This document shows positions 7,890 to 17,049 of a stretch of 64,000 nucleotides of DNA, in pieces. Made by a program: the position numbers and the translations under genes. Source of the stretch: Sva-07 sp963728355 (GTDB taxonomy: Bacteria > Actinomycetota > Acidimicrobiia > Acidimicrobiales > Ilumatobacteraceae). The notes under the pieces are model-generated. The model did not search any database and was not told where the DNA came from. It saw nothing but the letters and a program-made list of their open reading frames with translations. Every line of letters begins with the position of its first letter. Position 1 is the first letter of the stretch. Location of the stretch: contig CAVSJQ010000002.1 in NCBI GenBank assembly GCA_963728355.1, forward strand, positions 248,001 through 312,000, read 5' to 3'.

Positions 7890-9074
7890 TCAGAGGCGTT
7901 CGATGATCGTGCCGGTGCCGAGGCCACCGCCGCAGCACATTGAGATCAGGGCGTACCGACCGCCGGTGCGCTCGAGCTCGTACAAGGCCTTGGTCATCAG
8001 GAAGGCGCCGGTTGCGCCCAGCGGATGACCGAGGGCGATCGCGCCGCCGTTCGGGTTGGTCTTGTCGAGATCGGCGCCGACCTCCTTCGCCCATGCCAGC
8101 ACGACCGACGCGAACGCCTCGTTGATCTCGAACACGTCGATGTCGTCGATCGACAACCCGGTGCGCTGCAACAGGTGCTTGGTGGCGTCCATCGGTCCGG
8201 TGAGCATCAGCACCGGGTCGGTGCCGACCAGGCAGGTGTCGACCACGCGGGCGCGCGCCTTCAGGCCCAGTTCGGCGGCCTTGGCCTCGGTCGCCACCAG
8301 CACGGCGGCGGCACCGTCGGAGATCTGCGAGGAGTTGCCGGCGGTGTGCACGCCGTTCTCTCGGGCGACGGGTTTCAACGTCGCCAGCTTCTCGAGGGTG
8401 GTCTCGCGGAGGCCCTCGTCGCGCTCGACGGTGTGCGTCGTGCCGGTCGGGTTGCCGTCCTCGTCGAGATCGGGTGCCTCGATGGTGAGGTACTGCCCGG
8501 CGAAGCGGTCCTCTGCCCATGCCTGGGCGGCGCGCTGCTGGGAGGCGAGCCCGAACGCGTCGGTGTCCTCACGGGTGATGCCCCACTTGTCGGCGATGCG
8601 CTCGGCGCCCTCGAACTGCGACGTCATCTCGTACTGCTCGAAGTACGTCGGCGGGATCGGGATGCCGAGACCGAGGGCCTTGTTGCCGGACGCACCGATC
8701 GGCACGCGGCTCATCGCCTCGACGCCGCAGGCGAGCGCCATGTCGACGACGCCCGAGCCGACCAGCGACGAGGCCAGGTTGGTCGCCTGTTGGCTCGATC
8801 CGCACTGGGTGTCGACGGTGGTGTTGGCGACGCTCAGGGGGAGTCCGGCCGACAGCCAGGCGGTGCGACCGATGTTGAACGCCTGCTCGCCGACCTGGCT
8901 GACGCAGCCGGTGACGACCTGGCCGACCTCGGTCGCATCGAACCCGTTGCGTTCGATGACGGCCCGCTGCACGCGGGCGAGGGTCTCGGCCGGATGGAGG
9001 GTGGACAGACCACCGTTGCGCTTACCGATCGGGGTGCGGAGGGCATCGACGATCACGACATCTGAACTGCTCAT
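7890..9074 (-). CDS. thiolase family acetyl-CoA acyltransferase
   Basis: This 394-residue enzyme performs thiolytic cleavage of 3-oxoacyl-CoA or the reverse condensation. The nucleophilic cysteine is Cys91 in DTQCGSS. The other active-site motifs are NEAFAS, GHPLGATG and the C-terminal CCGGGLGTG. Length is standard. A TACAGT element lies 7 nt before the ATG, suggesting a leaderless single-gene mRNA. No hydroxyacyl-CoA dehydrogenase or hydratase is adjacent, so I cannot separate a degradative FadA role (fatty acids or steroids) from a biosynthetic one. Confidence 0.9.
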   Translation of the reverse strand: MSSSDVVIVDALRTPIGKRNGGLSTLHPAETLARVQRAVIERNGFDATEVGQVVTGCVSQVGEQAFNIGRTAWLSAGLPLSVANTTVDTQCGSSQQATNLASSLVGSGVVDMALACGVEAMSRVPIGASGNKALGLGIPIPPTYFEQYEMTSQFEGAERIADKWGITREDTDAFGLASQQRAAQAWAEDRFAGQYLTIEAPDLDEDGNPTGTTHTVERDEGLRETTLEKLATLKPVARENGVHTAGNSSQISDGAAAVLVATEAKAAELGLKARARVVDTCLVGTDPVLMLTGPMDATKHLLQRTGLSIDDIDVFEINEAFASVVLAWAKEVGADLDKTNPNGGAIALGHPLGATGAFLMTKALYELERTGGRYALISMCCGGGLGTGTIIERL

Positions 9075-9108
9075 GACCTCGACTGTAGATGCCGCGGCGG
9101 CGACCGCT

Positions 9109-9927
9109 TCAGCCCGAGTGGACCCACTCGTCGATCAGGCGGCGAGCGACCGAGATGCCCGGCGGGACGGTGGGAAGTTCGTCGCGGCGGTACCAGTTGG
9201 CGTCGGCGATCTCGGTCTCGTCGAGGACGAGATCGCCACCGGCGTACTCGGCGCGGAAGCCGATCATCAGGCTGTGCGGGAACGGCCACGGCTGGCTGGC
9301 GCGGTACGACACGTTGGCCACCCGGATGCCGACCTCCTCGGCGACCTCGCGCACGACGGCGCCCTCGAGATCTTCGCCGGGCTCGACGAAGCCCGCGAGG
9401 CACGAGTACATCGGCATCGGGAAGTTGATGCCGCGCGCCAGCAGCGCCTCCTGGTCGGGGCCCGGTTCGCCGCGGGTGACGAGCACGATCATCGCCGGCG
9501 CGAGGCGGGGGTAGGCGATCAGCCCGCAGGCCGGGCACTTCATGCCGCGCTCGCCGGCCGAGGGCTCGGTCGGCGTGGCGCACCGCCCGCAGAATCGATG
9601 CGTGCGGGCCCACTCCACGATCTGCACGGCGCGGCCGGCGGCCATCCACTCGCTCTGTGCCGCTCGGCCGAAGTAGCTGAACAGGTCGAGAGCGGAACCG
9701 TACGAGGGGTCCTCGGCATCCGTCGGCACGTCGACCGCCCACCAGGCCTCGCCTTCGACGATGCCGACGACGTGGCGTTCCCACGAGTCGTCGGCGGGGC
9801 GGGTGTCGACGAAGACCGACGTGCCGATCACGTGGATGTAGCGGTGGCCGCCGGCGTGATCGGTCGGCTCGACGTTCAGCGCCGCGTAGAGTTCGGCCGA
9901 GTTGGGAAACGGTGCGTCGGGCTTCAT
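9109..9927 (-). CDS. nudC: NAD(+) diphosphatase / Nudix hydrolase
   Basis: This 272-residue protein hydrolyses NAD(H), and in other bacteria also decaps NAD-RNA. A four-cysteine zinc ribbon (CGRC and CPAC, about residues 114-133) is followed by the Nudix box GFVEPGEDLEGAVVREVAEE. The NudC-specific SQPWPFPxS motif comes next, separating it from other Nudix enzymes. I chose the ATG at 9927 because TACGCA lies 8 nt upstream on the coding strand. The in-frame ATG at 9936 would fall inside that element. It is divergent from the nitrobindin-like gene. Confidence 0.88.
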   Translation of the reverse strand: MKPDAPFPNSAELYAALNVEPTDHAGGHRYIHVIGTSVFVDTRPADDSWERHVVGIVEGEAWWAVDVPTDAEDPSYGSALDLFSYFGRAAQSEWMAAGRAVQIVEWARTHRFCGRCATPTEPSAGERGMKCPACGLIAYPRLAPAMIVLVTRGEPGPDQEALLARGINFPMPMYSCLAGFVEPGEDLEGAVVREVAEEVGIRVANVSYRASQPWPFPHSLMIGFRAEYAGGDLVLDETEIADANWYRRDELPTVPPGISVARRLIDEWVHSG

Positions 9928-9976
9928 CGGGTGCATGCGTACCACGCGGCGCCCGGACGTCCCGTACGGTGATTCC
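9928..9976. promoter_or_regulatory. divergent leaderless promoter pair
   Basis: This 49-bp gap holds TACGCA (complement of 9936-9941) 8 nt before the nudC ATG and TACGGT (9965-9970) 6 nt before the opposite ATG at 9977. No ribosome-binding site is visible for either gene. Confidence 0.5.
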
Positions 9977-10483
9977 ATGGCCGACGGACCGCACCCTCCA
10001 CTCCACCCTGACGTGGCCGTACTCGCACCGCTGCTCGGCACGTGGGAGGGCTCGGGCGCCGGCGAGTATCCGACGATCGACGAGTTCTCCTACACCGAAT
10101 CGATCACCTTCACCCACGTCGGCAAACCGTTCGTGGCGTACACGCAGCGCACCCGCCATCCCGACAGCGGCCTGCCGATGCACGCCGAATCCGGGTACCT
10201 CCGGGTGCCGATGCCCGGCAGCATCGAGATCGTGATGGCACAGCCGACCGGCCTCGCCGAGATCTACGAGGGTGCGGTCGTCGGCGGTGACGACGCCCCA
10301 CTGGTGATCGACGTCCGGTCGATCACGATCAACTCGACGTCGACCGCGAAGGAGGTCACGCTCACCGAACGGACGATCTCGGTCGCCCGCGACGACCTGC
10401 ACTACACGTTCCGCATGGCCGCCGTCGGGCAGCCGCTCACCCATCACCTCAGCGCCACCCTGCACCGCACGGGCGCCAGCTGA
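9977..10483 (+). CDS. nitrobindin-like (FABP-like) heme/ligand-binding protein
   Basis: This 168-residue beta-barrel protein carries the family start LLGTWEGSGAGEYP and the ESGYLR and GLAEIYEG strands typical of the nitrobindin (UPF0678) group. Those members bind heme through a C-terminal histidine and react with nitric oxide or peroxynitrite. A histidine-containing segment near the end (QPLTHHLSATL) is where that ligand should be. Start at 9977 is supported by TACGGT 6 nt upstream. It is followed by a 91-base gap and then the riboswitch, so it is probably its own transcript. Confidence 0.8.
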   Translation: MADGPHPPLHPDVAVLAPLLGTWEGSGAGEYPTIDEFSYTESITFTHVGKPFVAYTQRTRHPDSGLPMHAESGYLRVPMPGSIEIVMAQPTGLAEIYEGAVVGGDDAPLVIDVRSITINSTSTAKEVTLTERTISVARDDLHYTFRMAAVGQPLTHHLSATLHRTGAS

Positions 10484-10574
10484 CGCCGCAACGACGTCGG
10501 GAATACGGCGGCGATGCCGTGGGGTTGCGGTCAGCAGTCGATAGATTTCGGCTCGAACACCCGAACACCGACAT

Positions 10575-10692
10575 CTGAAGGGGAGTATCCCTCGAGGTCC
10601 GTCGTCAACACACCGCTCCCGAGCGGTCGGCGGGGCCAGCTCCTGACGGAGCGGAGAGACCTTCAGCGAACCATCCACTCGTTTGCTGAAAG
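10575..10692 (+). promoter_or_regulatory. yybP-ykoY-type manganese riboswitch with SD-sequestering switch
   Basis: This leader matches the yybP-ykoY consensus as I know it. P1 is CTGAAGG (10575-10581) paired with CCTTCAG (10660-10666). The conserved GGGGAGTA is at 10580-10587, the CGTCAACA loop at 10603-10610 and GAGACCTT at 10656-10663. The 3' strand of P1 can instead pair with GCTGAA (10685-10690), beside the GAAAG ribosome-binding site 4 nt before the ATG at 10697. I infer that ligand binding stabilises P1 and frees the SD, switching translation on. It precedes the htpX remnant and a P-type ATPase, and this RNA class is known to control Mn2+-exporting P-type ATPases. A TAGATT at 10542-10547 could be its -10 element. 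Confidence 0.82.
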
Positions 10693-10696
10693 CGTC

Positions 10697-11002
10697 ATGA
10701 ACTCCACCACCTTCACGACCGTCGTCCCGCTCAGTTCCCTCACCGGCTTCATGGTCGTCGGAGCGGCCACGGCGATCTCGGCGATCGCCAACATGGCCAT
10801 GTTTGCCGGCATGCTGGGCGGGAACAGCGACGAAGATGGGCCAAGTCCCGCTGTCGCCATGCTGCTCGCCGTCGTCGCCCCGATCGCCGCTGGCGTGATG
10901 CAGACGGCGAACTTCGCCAAGCTGTTCATGACCCGTCCCCCGATGGAGGACCGCATCGCGCGCCTGCTCGGTGCGCCGCTCGACGTCCGGCTCGCCCGAT
11001 GA
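10697..11002 (+). pseudogene. htpX remnant (internal-deletion derivative), riboswitch-controlled
   Basis: This 101-codon open frame reads like HtpX with its middle removed. Residues 1-70 match the segment after the HEXXH helix (AISAIANMAMFAGMLGG, then LAVVAPIAAGVMQTA, two membrane helices). Residues 71-95 match the HtpX C-terminus (FAKLFMTRPPMEDRIARL). The metal-binding HEXXH, the third zinc ligand and the SREFEAD region are absent, so it cannot be a protease. It has a proper SD (GAAAG) inside the riboswitch and its stop overlaps the ATPase start (ATGA). It may therefore survive as a translated leader that couples the ATPase to the riboswitch. Confidence 0.6.
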
Positions 11003-13731
11003 GCGCGATGTCGGGCGTGGCGGACGCCGGCGCGACGTCCACGGACGGCGACTGGCACCGCCGAGAGGTCGGCGCCGTCCTCGACGAATTCGACTCGTCG
11101 CTCGAGGGTCTCGATCCGTCCGCGGTCGTGCGACGGCGCGACGAGGTCGGCACGAACGAACTGCAGGAGTCGGCGGCGACCAGCCCGCTGGCACTGATCT
11201 GGCGACAGATCTCCTCGGTGATGGTGCTGATCCTGATCGGTGCTGCCGTGTTGTCGTTGCTGCTGGGCAAGTATCTCGAAGCTGGTGCGATCGGCGCGAT
11301 CGTCGTGCTGTTCACCGCGCTCGGCTTCTACCAGGAGTATCGGGCCGAACAGGCGATCGCGGCGCTGCGGCGCATGGCGGTGCCGTCGGCGCGCGTCACG
11401 CGCGAGGGTCGCATCACGTCCGTCCCGGTCGCCGAGTTGGTGCCGGGCGACATCGTCCACCTCGACGCCGGCACCGTTGTGCCTGCCGATCTCCGCCTCG
11501 TCGAGGTGGCGAGCCTGCGCATCGAGGAGGCGACGCTGACCGGCGAGTCCGAACCGATCGACAAGCAGACCGACGCCGTCGATCGCGACGATCTCGCACT
11601 GGGCGACCGCTTGTGCATGGCGTATTCGGGAACGCAGGTCGCGGCCGGCCGCGGGCTGGGCGTGGTCGTGTCCACCGGGATGCGGACCGAGCTCGGCCGC
11701 ATCGCCACGCTCCTGCAGGACGTCGAGTCCGAACCCACGCCGCTGCAACACCGTCTGGACCGCGTCGGCAAACAACTGGCGCTGCTCGGTGTCGCCGTTG
11801 CGCTCGCGGTCGTCGTGATGGGAGCGATCGCTGGTGAGTCGGCGACCGACCTCGTCCTCACGGCGATCAGTGTGGCGGTTGCCGTCATTCCGGAGGGTCT
11901 GCCGGCGGTCGTCACGTTCACGCTGGCGATCGGTTCGCAGCGGATGCTGAAGCGCCAGGCGCTCATCCGCAAACTCCCAGCGGTCGAGACCCTCGGCTCG
12001 GTCACCGTGATCTGCTCGGACAAGACCGGCACCCTCACGCAGAACCGAATGACGGTCACCGTGCTCGACGTCGCGGGCCACCAGGTGCGACTCGACGCTG
12101 CAACGCCGGATTCGGCCGGAGCGCTACCGTCGTCGGCCACCGTGACGCTCGTCGCTGGAGCGCTGTGCAACGACGGTGCCGAGGACGTCGACGACCAGGG
12201 CCGGCAGGTCTGGCTCGGCGACCCGACCGAGACGGCGCTCCTCCAGGCTGCCGACGACGCCGGCCTGGACGTCGCCGCCCTCCGGGCCCGGATCCCCCGA
12301 ATCGACGAGCAGCCCTTCGATTCGACCCGCAAGCGGATGAGCACGATCCACGACCGGCTCGACGGCCGCATCGACGAGCTCGCCGAGTTGCCGCAGGATG
12401 TCCGTCTCTCCTTCGTCAAGGGCGCCATCGACGGCCTGCTCCACCGCACCACGGCCGTGTGGGACAACGGGGCGGCGGTCGCGTTCGACGACGACTGGCA
12501 CGCGCGCATTTCCGCCGGCAACGACGCACTCGCCGCGGCCGGCATGCGGGTCCTCGGCGTCGCGTTCCGTCCGCTGCGCGCCGCAGACGACGACCCGGAG
12601 GCGGAACTCGTCCTGCTGGGCCTCGTCGGCATCATCGACCCGCCGCGTCCGGAGGTTCGCGATGCCGTCGCCGTGTGCCGCAACGCCGGCATCCGGCCCG
12701 TGATGATCACCGGTGACCATCCGTTGACCGCCCTGGCGATCGCCACCGACCTTGGCATCACCGACGTCGACCACGTCCTCGTCGGCGCCGACCTCGACCA
12801 CCTCGACGACGACGCGTTCGCGGCGGCGGTGCGAGACGTCTCGGTGTTCGCCCGGGTGTCGCCCGAGCACAAATTGCGCATCGTCGGTGCGCTGCAGCGC
12901 CAACACCAGGTCGTGGCGATGACCGGCGACGGCGTCAACGATGCGCCGGCGCTCAAGCGCGCCGACATCGGCGTGGCGATGGGGATCACCGGTACCGATG
13001 TCTCGAAGGAAGCCGCCGACATGGTGCTGCGCGACGACAACTTCGCCACGATCGTCGCCGCGGTCGAAGAGGGCCGCGTGATCTACGACAACCTGCGGCG
13101 ATTCGTCAGCTTCGCCGTGGCGGGCAACCTCGGCAAGATCATCGTGATGCTCGGCTGGCCGATCCCGTTCCTCGTGACGGCATCGGACACCGGCACGGCG
13201 ATCGCCCTGCTCCCGCTGCAGTTGCTGTGGTTGAACCTGATGACCGACGGTCTGCTCGGCTTGTCGATGGGGGTGGAGCCCGCCGAGAAGCGAGTGATGC
13301 AGCGTCCACCGCACTCGCCTTCGGACAGCATCTGGGCCAACAATCTCGGCCGGCGAACCGCCTGGGTCGGCACCGTGATCGGCGTCGTCACCCTGGCGCT
13401 CGGTTTCGGGTACTACGCCGCAGATCTCGAGCAATGGCAGACGATCATGTTCACGACACTGGCGTTCATGCAGATCGGCCAGGCGTTCGCGACCCGCTCG
13501 TCGACCGAGTCGTTGCGCGAGATCGGCTGGCGTACCAACCCGGTGATGCTCGGCATCGCCGCACTCGTCGCCGGTCTGCAGCTCGTCGCGGTGTACACGC
13601 CGCTGCGCGAGTTCCTCGACCTGGAGGTGTTGTCGGCGGTGGATCTGCTGGTGTGCGCAGTGGCCGGTGTCGGTCTGCTGGCGATGGTCGAGGCCGTCAA
13701 GTGGCGCCACCGGGTGACGGGTCGCCGCTGA
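10999..13731 (+). CDS. P2-type cation-transporting ATPase, probable Mn2+/Ca2+ exporter
   Basis: This 910-residue P-type ATPase has an N-terminal cation-ATPase domain (about 20-85), the actuator TGES loop (about 180) and the membrane-4 ion site PEGLPA (about 300). It also has the phosphorylated DKTGTLT (about 338), the hinge GDGVNDAPALKRADIG (about 640) and a six-helix C-terminal bundle with NLMTDG. This is the SERCA/PMR1-like P2 class. The membrane-5 site has GNLGK where SERCA has a glutamate, so ion stoichiometry probably differs. The upstream yybP-ykoY riboswitch argues for manganese efflux, as for lactococcal YoaB-type pumps. The ATG overlaps the htpX remnant stop. Ion identity is inference. 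Confidence 0.88.
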   Translation: MSAMSGVADAGATSTDGDWHRREVGAVLDEFDSSLEGLDPSAVVRRRDEVGTNELQESAATSPLALIWRQISSVMVLILIGAAVLSLLLGKYLEAGAIGAIVVLFTALGFYQEYRAEQAIAALRRMAVPSARVTREGRITSVPVAELVPGDIVHLDAGTVVPADLRLVEVASLRIEEATLTGESEPIDKQTDAVDRDDLALGDRLCMAYSGTQVAAGRGLGVVVSTGMRTELGRIATLLQDVESEPTPLQHRLDRVGKQLALLGVAVALAVVVMGAIAGESATDLVLTAISVAVAVIPEGLPAVVTFTLAIGSQRMLKRQALIRKLPAVETLGSVTVICSDKTGTLTQNRMTVTVLDVAGHQVRLDAATPDSAGALPSSATVTLVAGALCNDGAEDVDDQGRQVWLGDPTETALLQAADDAGLDVAALRARIPRIDEQPFDSTRKRMSTIHDRLDGRIDELAELPQDVRLSFVKGAIDGLLHRTTAVWDNGAAVAFDDDWHARISAGNDALAAAGMRVLGVAFRPLRAADDDPEAELVLLGLVGIIDPPRPEVRDAVAVCRNAGIRPVMITGDHPLTALAIATDLGITDVDHVLVGADLDHLDDDAFAAAVRDVSVFARVSPEHKLRIVGALQRQHQVVAMTGDGVNDAPALKRADIGVAMGITGTDVSKEAADMVLRDDNFATIVAAVEEGRVIYDNLRRFVSFAVAGNLGKIIVMLGWPIPFLVTASDTGTAIALLPLQLLWLNLMTDGLLGLSMGVEPAEKRVMQRPPHSPSDSIWANNLGRRTAWVGTVIGVVTLALGFGYYAADLEQWQTIMFTTLAFMQIGQAFATRSSTESLREIGWRTNPVMLGIAALVAGLQLVAVYTPLREFLDLEVLSAVDLLVCAVAGVGLLAMVEAVKWRHRVTGRR

Positions 13732-13734
13732 GGA

Positions 13735-15768
13735 TCACGCCAGTTTGTCGGCGAACCAGTCGAGGATGATCTCGGCACGCTGCACCCTGTGGATCGGCGA
13801 TCCCGACCGGGACAGCTCGTGGTTCTCGCCGGGGAAGCGGTAGAAGTCGACCTCCTTGCCCAGCAGCTTCAGCGCCACCCACAGCTCCTCGGCCTGACCG
13901 ATCGGGCAACGCCAGTCCTCCTCGGAGTGGATGATCAACATCGGTGCCTCGATGTTGCGCACCGCGGTGATCGGCGACATCCGTTCGTACTCCTCGGGCG
14001 CCTCCAGATGGTTCACGCCGTGGACCGCGTTGAAGGCGGTCGAGATGTCCGACGACAATTCCAGCGCCGTTGCGTTGTTGACCGCCCGCTCGGAGCAGAA
14101 CGCCCGGAATCGCTCGCCGTGATGGCCGGCGAGCCACGTCGCCATGAACCCCCCGTACGAACCGCCGAGCATGCCGACGCGCGCTGCGTCGCAGAATTCG
14201 TAGCGATCGAGCGCGGTGTCGATGATCGACAGGACGTCGTCGACGTCGACCGTCCCCCATCCGGGTCCGGGAGTGGTCGGGTGGTTCGGGCCCTGGATCG
14301 CCTGTCCCCATCCGGTGTGGCGCCCGCTGCTGCCGCGGGGGTTGCCGAGCACGACGACGAAGCCGGCAGCGGCCTGCATCTGGAACTCGTCGTGGAAGGC
14401 CTCGCCGTACTGGGAGTGGGGGCCTCCGTGCACGTTGAGCAGCACCGGATACCGCTCGCTCTCGTCGAAATCCGCCGGCCGCATGATCCAGGCGTCGATC
14501 TCGTCGGTCCCGTCGGCAGTCGGCGCGAGGAAGTACTCCCAGCCGAGCAGGGTCGCGGCGAGCTGGTCGCCGACGTGGGTCCTGCGTTCGTCGCCGACGT
14601 GGAGTTCGGCGGGGTGGGTGGCTGACTCCTGGGCGCGCGCGACGACGCCGGAGGCGGCATCGAACGACGTCACCGACGCGCGCCCGTCGGTGAGTGCTGC
14701 CGGCACGAAGGACCCGTCGGCGGGGATCCGGTACAGGTGCGTGGTTCCCCGATCCTCGGCGGTGGCCAGCAGGTGGTCGTCAGACTCCCACACGGGTGCG
14801 CGGGAGCCGACCGTGGGCAGGAACGTGCGATCGAACCCAGCGGACACCCACAGGATGTCGGCGTGCGGGTGGTTGTGGCCGTCGATCGGCAGGATGCCGA
14901 CCTTGGCGTTCTGCGGGTAGATGCGCGGATCCGCGGACCCGATGAATGCGACGAGCGTGCCGTCGGGCGACACGGACGGCTGGCCGTACTGGCCGTCGTG
15001 ATCGGTCAGCGGCCGGACGTTGGCGCCTTCGGGGTCGCCGTCGCCGCGCTCGGGAAGGGTGACGACGTACAGGTCGGTCGCCCGGTCGCGGTCCCAGGTC
15101 TCGTGCCGTTGCGCCGAGGTGACGACGGCGGTCGAATCGGCCAGCCAACTCACGCCGGAGTGCTGGAACTCGCCGGGGGTGAGATTGCGCGGCGTCCCCG
15201 TTGCGTTCGTCGCGATGACGTACACGTGGTTCGGGCGGTCGAAGATCCAGTTCTGCCCGTTGAGTCGGCTGAAGAGCCGTTCCACCTTGCGCGGCGACTG
15301 CCAGGCGGGGCCTTCGGCCTGGTAGCGCTCGTGACGGGTGCGGCTGGTGAAGGCCAGCCACTGACCGTCCGGCGACCACGCGAGATCGCCGAGCCCGTCG
15401 GGCATGGCGCACAGCGTGACGAGCTCGCCGGCGGCGCCGATCGGGAGGACGTGCAATGTCGAGTCGCCCTCCCCTTCGCCGCGTCTCGACGTGAACGACA
15501 GGAACCGACCGTCGGGTGACCAGGTCGGGCCCGCGTCGTGGGGGCCGGCGGTGACCGGTGCGTCGTCGATCCAGATCCGAGTGGAGGTGGTGTTCTTCGA
15601 CACCTCGGTCGTCGCCACCACGAACGCCACGTGGGCGCCGTCGGGGCTCACCGCCACCTGGCCGACGACGTTGCGTCCGTCGATCAGCCGTTCCGCGATC
15701 TCGCGGTGTGACGGCCCCGACGGTGCGGGCGGAGCAGGCGGTGGCGGCGGTGGCAGCTGCTGACTCAT
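13735..15768 (-). CDS. S9 family prolyl-oligopeptidase-like peptidase
   Basis: This 677-residue serine peptidase has an N-terminal WD40-like beta-propeller (SPDG repeats, about 35-400) and a C-terminal alpha/beta-hydrolase domain. The nucleophile is the serine of GGSYGGFMA and the catalytic histidine is in GENHELSRSG near the C-terminus. The acid is expected in the HSEEDWRCP stretch. Members act on short peptides or acyl-peptides, usually in the cytoplasm, and no signal peptide is seen. The ATG at 15768 follows TACCGT by 8 nt and begins a proline-rich tract. It converges on the ATPase gene with only 3 nt between stops. Confidence 0.88.
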   Translation of the reverse strand: MSQQLPPPPPPAPPAPSGPSHREIAERLIDGRNVVGQVAVSPDGAHVAFVVATTEVSKNTTSTRIWIDDAPVTAGPHDAGPTWSPDGRFLSFTSRRGEGEGDSTLHVLPIGAAGELVTLCAMPDGLGDLAWSPDGQWLAFTSRTRHERYQAEGPAWQSPRKVERLFSRLNGQNWIFDRPNHVYVIATNATGTPRNLTPGEFQHSGVSWLADSTAVVTSAQRHETWDRDRATDLYVVTLPERGDGDPEGANVRPLTDHDGQYGQPSVSPDGTLVAFIGSADPRIYPQNAKVGILPIDGHNHPHADILWVSAGFDRTFLPTVGSRAPVWESDDHLLATAEDRGTTHLYRIPADGSFVPAALTDGRASVTSFDAASGVVARAQESATHPAELHVGDERRTHVGDQLAATLLGWEYFLAPTADGTDEIDAWIMRPADFDESERYPVLLNVHGGPHSQYGEAFHDEFQMQAAAGFVVVLGNPRGSSGRHTGWGQAIQGPNHPTTPGPGWGTVDVDDVLSIIDTALDRYEFCDAARVGMLGGSYGGFMATWLAGHHGERFRAFCSERAVNNATALELSSDISTAFNAVHGVNHLEAPEEYERMSPITAVRNIEAPMLIIHSEEDWRCPIGQAEELWVALKLLGKEVDFYRFPGENHELSRSGSPIHRVQRAEIILDWFADKLA

Positions 15769-15816
15769 GTCGTGCGACGGTAGCCCCGTCACCGCCGCCG
15801 CCGCTCGGTCACTCGG

Positions 15817-16860
15817 TCACTCGGCGAGACCGACGGGCTGATCGTCGATGATCTGGTCGAGGTACTCCGACATGCCGTAGCCGACACGGCCCTCGAAGTC
15901 GCCGGAGTGGAGCGTCCACTTCGTGTAGGCCTCGGAGATGCGGGTCTGCAGCCAGTCGCCGTCGGGGGTCTGCCGGCGGTTGCGGAGCGGGATCAGGCTG
16001 AGCGCCTCGCCGGTGAAGTTCCACTCGCGGTCGCTGCGACTCGAACGGATCGTGCCCTCGATGCGGTCGTGGTAGTGCTCGTCGCCGCGTGTGTCGGTGG
16101 AGATCTGCACGTCGTCGCACAGGTGCATCACGCCGTTCTCCCACACGAAGCCGCCGCGGCTGCCCTCGCTGTCGCGCTTGGCGACCCGGCTCGCCATGAA
16201 CCCGAAGTTCTCGTCGACGTTCACGGTCAGCCACCGGTAGTACCAGGGCGCCTGCCAGTAGCGCGGGCCCCACGAGTGGTCGCGCAGCCCGAACCCGGCG
16301 ATCTGCCACTCTCGCTCGCCGACTCGCATCGTCCCCGTTGCCTCGACGAGCTGCTCGTAGTGGCCTTTCGCGAACTCCTCGCCGGGCTGCTCGTGCGGTT
16401 CGTCGGGTTCGCCGCCGAACATGCTCGGGCGGCCCTGGCCGGTGAAGGTGAGGTGGATCTCGGCCTCGGCGTACGGATTGTTCGTGAACGCCTCCTTCGG
16501 ATCGGCCATCTGCTCGGGCTCGTCGAGGACGACGACCTTGCCGACGTAGTCGATGCGGAGTTCCTCGAACGGGGTGACCATCGTCCACGTCAGCCCGGCG
16601 GCGTCGAGTGCGTCGTTGTTCTCGATCGCCGGCCGCTTGAACATGAACCCGACCTGACGATTGGCGCCCTCCACGTCCGGCGGCAGGTACAGGCACACCG
16701 TCATCTCGGCGGTGCCCTCGTTGGCGCGGTTGCCCATCCGGAACCAGCCGCCGACGCCCTGCACCGGGTCGAAGGCGTTGATGTACATGCTCTCGTTGAA
16801 GTTCGGCTCGGGGCCGAGTTCGTGCATGTATTCGTCGGACTCGTCGAGACGTACACCCAT
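15817..16860 (-). CDS. hypothetical protein, lipocalin/AttH-like fold suspected
   Basis: I do not recognise a named function for this 347-residue protein. It is acidic, soluble and lacks a signal peptide. It has two halves rich in beta-strand-like sequence and tryptophan (GFGLRDHSWGPRYW, then WYYRWLTVN). The HSWGxR motif occurs in hydroxyneurosporene-synthase/AttH-like proteins that bind hydrophobic ligands in actinobacterial lipid pathways, so a lipid-related role is a guess. The ATG at 16860 follows TACCGT by 8 nt. It is divergent from the next unknown gene across 189 bases in which I see no other element. Confidence 0.6.
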   Translation of the reverse strand: MGVRLDESDEYMHELGPEPNFNESMYINAFDPVQGVGGWFRMGNRANEGTAEMTVCLYLPPDVEGANRQVGFMFKRPAIENNDALDAAGLTWTMVTPFEELRIDYVGKVVVLDEPEQMADPKEAFTNNPYAEAEIHLTFTGQGRPSMFGGEPDEPHEQPGEEFAKGHYEQLVEATGTMRVGEREWQIAGFGLRDHSWGPRYWQAPWYYRWLTVNVDENFGFMASRVAKRDSEGSRGGFVWENGVMHLCDDVQISTDTRGDEHYHDRIEGTIRSSRSDREWNFTGEALSLIPLRNRRQTPDGDWLQTRISEAYTKWTLHSGDFEGRVGYGMSEYLDQIIDDQPVGLAE

Positions 16861-17049
16861 GTGCGCCGACGGTACGAGGCGGTGATGATCGGCGACGGAT
16901 CGGAGGATCGCAGGATCGGCTGGCCGCTGCACGTGCACGGTGAGACGGACGTCACACGTGCCCACCGTCTCTTGTGGTGGCTCACCCAGCGCGAGAGGGT
17001 GGCATCCGGGCCGCAGGGGGCGGTTCGGCAAACACAAAGGGGACACACC

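Noticed and set aside
10484..10574. Decayed N-terminus of htpX upstream of the riboswitch
   Set aside because: I could not see any HtpX-like reading there, in any frame; the sequence is better explained as promoter and riboswitch.
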